Part shown: in pieces, positions 6,639 to 6,878 of the stretch
Layout: every line of letters begins with the position of its first letter
Position numbering within the stretch: position 1 is the first letter of the stretch
Origin: Paramuribaculum sp.
GTDB taxonomy: Bacteria > Bacteroidota > Bacteroidia > Bacteroidales > Muribaculaceae
Direction of reading: 5' to 3'
NCBI GenBank assembly: GCA_029051965.1
Contig: JAIDJZ010000319.1
Coordinates: 1 to 6,878, forward strand
DNA: 6,878 nucleotides
The notes under the pieces: model-generated
Told to the model about the DNA's origin: nothing
The model's input: the letters and a program-made list of their open reading frames with translations, nothing else
Database searches by the model: none
Position numbers and translations under genes: made by a program

Positions 6639-6878
6639 TTATTGTTTTTCTGGCAGAGTCCTGATCAGTTTCCCACTTTGTGTTCTTTTAAGCTGACTGA
6701 CATTGATCACAGCTTTGGGCTTCTCGGCCTTCAGCAGAAATTTAGCGGCATAATCCTCAAGCCCCTCAACCGGGCTGTCTCCCTCCACTACAAGCACGAC
6801 TTCATCACCCCATTTCTCGCTCGGCCGGGATGTGATATAATACTCCCGACCCTTCATCAAATCAGAAAGTTTTCGCTC
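6639..6878 (-). CDS. menE: C-terminal end of an AMP-binding acyl-CoA ligase, probably o-succinylbenzoate-CoA ligase (5' end beyond the window)
   Basis: The frame is open from the right window edge to the TAA at 6639-6641, giving 79 residues of a protein whose start is outside. They form the mobile C-terminal domain of the adenylate-forming (ANL) superfamily. PSEKWGDEVVLVVEG (19-33 of the visible part) is the beta-strand region after the hinge, KAEKPK (50-55) is the conserved Y/EKPK block, and RTQSGKLIR (65-73) carries the lysine (Lys70) that catalyses adenylation. The P.EKWG.EVVLV pattern resembles MenE, which makes o-succinylbenzoyl-CoA in menaquinone synthesis, rather than the larger acetyl- or fatty-acyl-CoA synthetases. 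The family is secure, while the MenE call rests on a short fragment with no other men gene in view. It is separated from sppA by a probable terminator and a new promoter, so it belongs to a different transcript. Confidence 0.65.
   Translation of the reverse strand, partial: ERKLSDLMKGREYYITSRPSEKWGDEVVLVVEGDSPVEGLEDYAAKFLLKAEKPKAVINVSQLKRTQSGKLIRTLPEKQ

Overview
This 6.9 kb window is gene-dense, with every supportable gene on the minus strand. It looks like a chromosomal segment from a Bacteroidales bacterium. Base composition is close to balanced by eye, which would fit a Muribaculaceae-like lineage better than the lower-GC Bacteroides, but the exact taxon is an inference. The evidence for Bacteroidales is the protein sequences of ThiL, SppA, LpxK and the C45-type hydrolase, the gene order sppA-lpxK-purine nucleoside phosphorylase-thiL, the lack of clear Shine-Dalgarno sequences, and a good match to the Bacteroides-type promoter (TTTG, then TAnnTTTG).

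In transcription order (right to left), the window opens with the 3' end of an AMP-binding acyl-CoA ligase, probably menE (o-succinylbenzoate-CoA ligase, menaquinone synthesis). A GC-rich hairpin with a T-run follows it. A 163-bp intergenic stretch then carries a promoter and a 9-bp dyad placed almost exactly at the predicted transcript start.

That promoter heads a run of six tightly packed genes: sppA (membrane signal-peptide peptidase), lpxK (lipid A 4'-kinase), a trimeric-type purine nucleoside phosphorylase, thiL (thiamine-phosphate kinase), a CapA/PGA_cap-family exported metallophosphatase-fold protein, and an exported C45-family N-terminal-nucleophile hydrolase. Gaps are 36, 46, 22, 11 and -4 bp, so a single operon is likely. 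Its members share no pathway. They are envelope maintenance (sppA, lpxK, capA-like), nucleoside salvage (pnp) and cofactor synthesis (thiL), as is common for housekeeping operons in this phylum.

The last gene is broken. Its frame hits a TAA after 171 codons, but the same frame continues past the stop to the window edge with recognisable family sequence, so it looks like a recent nonsense mutation or a base error. I found no mobile element, CRISPR array, RNA gene or phage feature. No gene-free stretch exceeds 300 bp. I see no clearly new biological system. The best leads are the interrupted hydrolase, an Asp at the purine-specificity position of the nucleoside phosphorylase, a Pro-to-Gly change beside the SppA nucleophile, and the dyad at the operon promoter.
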